Positions 60,294 to 64,000 of a DNA stretch of 64,000 bases are shown in pieces. Source of the stretch: Naumovozyma dairenensis CBS 421 (lineage: Eukaryota > Ascomycota > Saccharomycetes > Saccharomycetales > Saccharomycetaceae); the NCBI RefSeq assembly GCF_000227115.2, contig NC_016486.1:124001-188000 (forward strand). The letters run 5' to 3'. Both the position numbers and the translations under genes were made by a program. The notes below the pieces were generated by a model. The model was not told the DNA's origin, made no database searches, and worked only from the letters and a program-made list of their open reading frames with translations. Position 1 is the stretch's first letter. Every line of letters starts with the position of its first letter.

Positions 60294-61427
60294 TCATCTA
60301 TGGTCACCTGTGCTATTTCCCTTGCCTATCCCCTGTGTGCCTTGCTCTAATACCGTCTCTAAATACGCCGGATCTTTCATCAACTGTTCAAATCTTAACC
60401 TTGGTCCTTTCAATCCCTCCACTAACACTTCGGTAATATGATTCTTAAAACTTTTATAATTATTCATACAGCTTATCTCTTGATCAACCTCTTCTATCGA
60501 CTTCCTTTGAATACCACTCAAGATATTGATCAAATTGGACACAGACGGTCTATTCTCAGGATCATACTCAAAATGATCAACAATACTATCCGTCAACGCG
60601 GACTTAATCTTCCTAGAAATCTCATCCGATGTTTCATTCATGAAAATTACAGAATCATGATTAGGATCACTTTTGGACATTTTCTTCTCACTCGATTTCA
60701 AACTCAATATCTTCTTCGTTGGTGCCAATATGGTCCTAGGAATAGGGAAAATCTTAGTACGATACATCTTATTGAATTGTACAGCTAGACTCCTACAAAG
60801 TTCCAAATGTTGAGCTTGATCATCACCCACTGGAACATGTGTAGATTTATATAATAAGATATCTGCAGCTTGTAAAATTGGATATGAAAATAATCCTAAT
60901 CTTACATTCGTGTCCGCTGTAGATTCTGCTTTGGATTTAGATTTCCATTGTGTCATTCGATTTAAATATCCCATCGAGGCAATGGTAGATAATATCCAAT
61001 GTAATTGTGTATGTTCAGGAATACTAGATTGGTACATTATTATCGCTTTCTTGGGGTCCACTCCCACTGCAAGAATACTAGCAATTGCTTCATGTCTGTA
61101 TTTTCGTAATTGTGTAGAATTAGGGTGGGGCTTGGGGACTGTGATTGCATGAAGGTCTGCAACGCCAAATATCAATTTAGGTGAGTCCTTTAGGGATACA
61201 GACGTTTTCAAATTACATATGTCACTCCAAACTCGAGTGGCTCCTAGGTAGTTGCCTAAATGGAACATCCCAGTGGGTTGAATCATACTAAATATGGTAC
61301 CATCTTGTGGAATGTCATCTTGCTGTAGTTTATAATCTGTGTTTTGAACAGTAGATTTAATTCCTCGAGCAAAAGTTTTGAGGTGATTGGATCTAATAAG
61401 TGACCGTGGAGTGTTTCTTTGCAACAT
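60294..61427 (-). CDS. MSW1: Mitochondrial tryptophanyl-tRNA synthetase Msw1
   Basis: The first ATG is at 61427 (377 residues; the longer frame needs TTG), close to Msw1 (YDR268W, 379 residues). It charges mitochondrial tRNA-Trp. The N-terminus is a basic presequence (MLQRNTPRSLIRSNHLKTF). Class I signatures are PTGMFHLGNYLGA (HIGH variant, ~residue 50) and KKMSKSDPNHD (KMSKS, ~250). GDDQAQHLELCRSLA (~205) is characteristic of TrpRS. It is divergent from CIA1, as in S. cerevisiae. Confidence 0.97.
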   Translation of the reverse strand: MLQRNTPRSLIRSNHLKTFARGIKSTVQNTDYKLQQDDIPQDGTIFSMIQPTGMFHLGNYLGATRVWSDICNLKTSVSLKDSPKLIFGVADLHAITVPKPHPNSTQLRKYRHEAIASILAVGVDPKKAIIMYQSSIPEHTQLHWILSTIASMGYLNRMTQWKSKSKAESTADTNVRLGLFSYPILQAADILLYKSTHVPVGDDQAQHLELCRSLAVQFNKMYRTKIFPIPRTILAPTKKILSLKSSEKKMSKSDPNHDSVIFMNETSDEISRKIKSALTDSIVDHFEYDPENRPSVSNLINILSGIQRKSIEEVDQEISCMNNYKSFKNHITEVLVEGLKGPRLRFEQLMKDPAYLETVLEQGTQGIGKGNSTGDHR

Positions 61428-61869
61428 TGAATTCAATTTTACTCTTTAGTTTCTTCAACAAAGGCAAAACTGACATGGATAGAGATAGTGGAACCTCACA
61501 GAATTGTAAGGTATCCAGAAACGTACCGTCGAAGTATATATCTTAGGTGATGATGATAACTAACCAGAATTTTTCAGTCTGTTCGAACCTTCTTAGAATC
61601 AAAAAAATACAAAAGTAAAATACACCAACTCCATAGTGAAATATATCTATTTCTCCGGCTCGTTTGAAGATGAAAAAAAAAAAAGAATGATTCCTTAGAA
61701 AGTCTGACTAATGAGGAAAGAATTAAATTAAAAGAGGTTCATACTACTATTTAAAAGTCTATATATATAGCTCACCTTTACAATTCCAAAATTATATTAG
61801 AAAACTCAGACGGCATCAATTGAATATTTATTCAGACACCCAAAGAAAGAAAGGAAGGAAGGAAGAAAG
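61428..61869. other. MSW1-CIA1 divergent promoter
   Basis: 442 bp with poly-A tracts and TATATATA (61761-61768) before CIA1. A C/D snoRNA-like arrangement (61543-61711) is noted in the findings. Confidence 0.55.
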
Positions 61870-62940
61870 ATGTCATTGAAATTAGTAAAATCTTTAAAAT
61901 TACAAAATGATAAATTATGGTCATTAGATTTCGCCCATGGTTTATTAGCCACTGGTTCCACTGATAGAAAAATCAAAATTATAAGTGTGAAAGATAAAGA
62001 TCATGTTAAATTGGTTGATGTCCTTGATGATACTGTTCATAAGAAGGCAATTAGATCTGTGGCTTGGAGACCACACTCTAATTTATTAGCTGCTGGTTCA
62101 TTCGATTCTACAGTTTCCATCTGGTCTAAAGAATCTTTCGATGATTTAGAAATTGAAGATGATGATGAGGAAACTAATGATTCAACAGCGGCGACTGATG
62201 AACGCACTTTGGAAATGGACCTCTTGGCTATCATTGAAGGACATGAAAATGAAGTTAAGGGAATTGCCTGGTCTCATGATGGTTATTTGTTAGCTACATG
62301 TTCAAGAGATAAGAGTGTTTGGATTTGGGAAACTGATGAAACTGGGGAAGAATATGAATGTGTTAGTGTTTTACAAGAGCATTCTCAAGATGTGAAACAC
62401 GTCGTATGGCATCCAACTTTGCCTCTACTTGCATCAAGTTCATATGATGATACCATTAGACTTTGGAAAGATTATGATGATGATTGGGAATGTGCAGCGG
62501 TTTTAAATGGCCACGAGGGGACCGTTTGGTGTTCTGATTTTGAGAAAATGCTAGATTTAACTGAAGAAACTTGTAATGATAGATTAAGACTATGTAGTGC
62601 AAGTGACGATTCTACTGTACGTGTTTGGAAATACATTGCCGATGATGAAGATGGCCAACAAGAATGGGAATGTGAAGCTATCTTACCCGCGGTCCACGCT
62701 AGACAAATTTATAGTGTATCATGGGGCCCAAACGGGTTAATCGCTAGTACCGGTTCCGATGGTACATTAGCCATATATAAGGAAACTGAAAATCATGATT
62801 GGGAAGTGATTGCTAAACGTGAACTATGCCATGGTGTTTATGAAGTTAATATCGTAAAGTGGATAGATGTTAATGGCAAAATGCTACTGGCCACCGGAGG
62901 GGATGATGGTTGTGCAAACCTATGGAGTTGGGATGAATGA
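61870..62940 (+). CDS. CIA1: Cytosolic Fe-S targeting WD40 protein Cia1
   Basis: The 356-residue product is Cia1 (YDR267C, 330 residues), the seven-bladed propeller of the CIA targeting complex that hands Fe-S clusters to nuclear and cytosolic apoproteins. WD units are visible throughout: [66 protein letters not shown] and [16 protein letters not shown] at the end. An acidic loop ([18 protein letters not shown], ~97-114) gives the extra length. Dre2, at 24 kb, acts earlier in the same pathway. Confidence 0.97.
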   Translation: MSLKLVKSLKLQNDKLWSLDFAHGLLATGSTDRKIKIISVKDKDHVKLVDVLDDTVHKKAIRSVAWRPHSNLLAAGSFDSTVSIWSKESFDDLEIEDDDEETNDSTAATDERTLEMDLLAIIEGHENEVKGIAWSHDGYLLATCSRDKSVWIWETDETGEEYECVSVLQEHSQDVKHVVWHPTLPLLASSSYDDTIRLWKDYDDDWECAAVLNGHEGTVWCSDFEKMLDLTEETCNDRLRLCSASDDSTVRVWKYIADDEDGQQEWECEAILPAVHARQIYSVSWGPNGLIASTGSDGTLAIYKETENHDWEVIAKRELCHGVYEVNIVKWIDVNGKMLLATGGDDGCANLWSWDE

Positions 62941-63336
62941 AAGCAATGCGTACTCTAATAACATATATATCTGTATTATAGAAATGACAATGATAAACTT
63001 ACTTAAGTTGTTGCAACGCTTTTGCATCCATCCATTCATAAACAACTTGTAATCACTCATGAAATCATGAATTATATATACTGTAAGGTTCCAGACGCCT
63101 CTCCGGCACGTGATATGACACCGTATTTCAGCAAATATGAAATGTACGTAAGCAACAACATTCTGAAGACATGAGTAAAAACATTGAAATGTCAACGAGA
63201 AGTTGTTAGCCAAAGAAGTAGACTCTGATTTCTCTATCAAGTATCATATTGAATAGACGTTCCTGACTTTCACGTCGAGGGCTATTGTCGCTAATTTAAC
63301 CGAACACTGATTAATAACTACTTAGATAATTTCCCG
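62941..63336. other. CIA1-HEL2 intergenic
   Basis: About 400 bp with GCACGTGAT (63107-63115), an E-box. There is no long AT-only block plus CDEIII beside it, so a centromere is not supported. Confidence 0.6.
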
Positions 63337-64000
63337 ATGTCAGATAATAAGGACAACTCAACAAGTAAAAAGGCTCAAAACAAGTCAGCAAATGTAAAGA
63401 CATCTAACAGCAACAACAACAAGAAAAAAGAATCAAATGGAAAATCCAAATCTAACACTAACCGCAGATCCGGAAATAAGAAAGACACGTCTATGAATAC
63501 ACCATCTGTCTCCAAGAAAAAATTAGAAGAAAATAACGAAGAAGAAGAAGAATATGACGGTGACGATATATGTTTGATCTGTGCAAGCAAAATGACATAC
63601 GCTGCTTTATCTCCTTGTCATCATAAGACGTGTCATAGGTGCTCATTTAGACAAAGATCTTTGTTCGAAAAGAAAGCTTGCTTAATATGTAGGACCGAGA
63701 ATGAAACTTTGATCTTTACTGAGAATGTTACAGCTACTTATGAGGATTTTATAAATTATAAACTTGATCAATTTTATGCAGTTAATGAGAAATTTGGTAT
63801 TAATTTTACTTCTTCTGAAGTTGCGAAGGCTACTTTAGACCTACTAAAATACATATGCCCCGTTTGCGAAAGAAACAATAAGGAAATTGAAGATCTTGGA
63901 AATGCCAAGAAATATAATGCTCATTTGAAACATGCTCATAATAAATGTATCTGTACGATTTGTGTTCACAATAATCACCAGTTCCCAAGAGAATTGAAAA
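63337..64000 (+). CDS. HEL2: Ribosome-quality-control E3 ligase Hel2, N-terminal part
   Basis: The frame opens at ATG 63337 and runs off the window (221 codons seen; S. cerevisiae Hel2, YDR266C, is 639 residues). Hel2 ubiquitinates uS10 on collided ribosomes. A Lys/Asn/Ser-rich N-terminus (~65 residues) and an acidic stretch precede the RING: CLICASKMTYAALSPCHHKT, then CHRCSF and ACLICR (~78-120). A zinc-finger cluster begins at ICPVCERN (~173) with AHLKHAHNKCICTIC. It is in tandem after CIA1, as in S. cerevisiae. Confidence 0.95.
   Translation, partial: MSDNKDNSTSKKAQNKSANVKTSNSNNNKKKESNGKSKSNTNRRSGNKKDTSMNTPSVSKKKLEENNEEEEEYDGDDICLICASKMTYAALSPCHHKTCHRCSFRQRSLFEKKACLICRTENETLIFTENVTATYEDFINYKLDQFYAVNEKFGINFTSSEVAKATLDLLKYICPVCERNNKEIEDLGNAKKYNAHLKHAHNKCICTICVHNNHQFPRELK

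Noticed and set aside
61575..61592. GTTCGAACC, a B-box-like motif
   Set aside because: No A box, acceptor stem or anticodon arm around it.

Overview
This is a chromosomal segment of a budding yeast of the post-whole-genome-duplication Saccharomycetaceae (Naumovozyma- or Kazachstania-like; I cannot fix the species). The basis is the set of recognisable orthologues, nearly all intronless, with AT-rich intergenic DNA, a tRNA-Lys(UUU) with a short intron, and gene order that matches one duplicated track of Saccharomyces cerevisiae at a time. Four runs of exactly 20 N are assembly gaps, all between genes. I see no centromere, transposon, LTR or CRISPR array.

Layout. 0-10.3 kb: GPC1, CCM1, CGR1, RRN6 and TRP5, a mosaic of S. 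cerevisiae chromosome VII/II neighbours. 11.5-19 kb: RPL3, a YOR062C/YKR075C-family gene and CKA2, in chromosome XV order. 19.7-33.2 kb: tRNA-Lys, then MET1, a YKR070W orthologue, DRE2, SIS2/VHS3, TRM112, NOB1 and SGT1. 33.3-39.6 kb: two unrecognised small genes, then BET3 and GPT2. 41-44.5 kb: a degenerate MidA-like mitochondrial protein, tRNA-Glu and a broken ORF. 47-64 kb: MTH1, PMP3, a BSC2/IRC23-like gene, a WHI2-family gene, a DON1/CUE5-family gene, CCC2, MSW1, CIA1 and the start of HEL2. This last run is collinear with S. cerevisiae YDR277C to YDR266C, with a WHI2 copy that S. cerevisiae lacks on this track.

Gene content and regulation. Several genes serve ribosome production (CGR1, RRN6, RPL3, NOB1, TRM112), and the promoters of CGR1, RRN6 and NOB1 carry PAC and/or RRPE motifs. 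MET1 has Cbf1 and Met31/32 sites. The YOR062C-like gene and MTH1, both likely tied to glucose signalling, have unusually long upstream regions (3.4 and 2.7 kb) with G/C tracts. PMP3 has four stress elements and a TATA box.

Most notable points: (1) the MET1-SGT1 block is inverted relative to the order expected from S. cerevisiae, with the tRNA-Lys at one junction and two unidentified genes at the other; (2) BET3 and the WHI2-family gene each have a one-base frame change right at the C-terminus; (3) a roughly 317-codon ORF is interrupted by a cluster of three stops; (4) the MidA-like gene has lost its glycine-rich SAM-binding loop.
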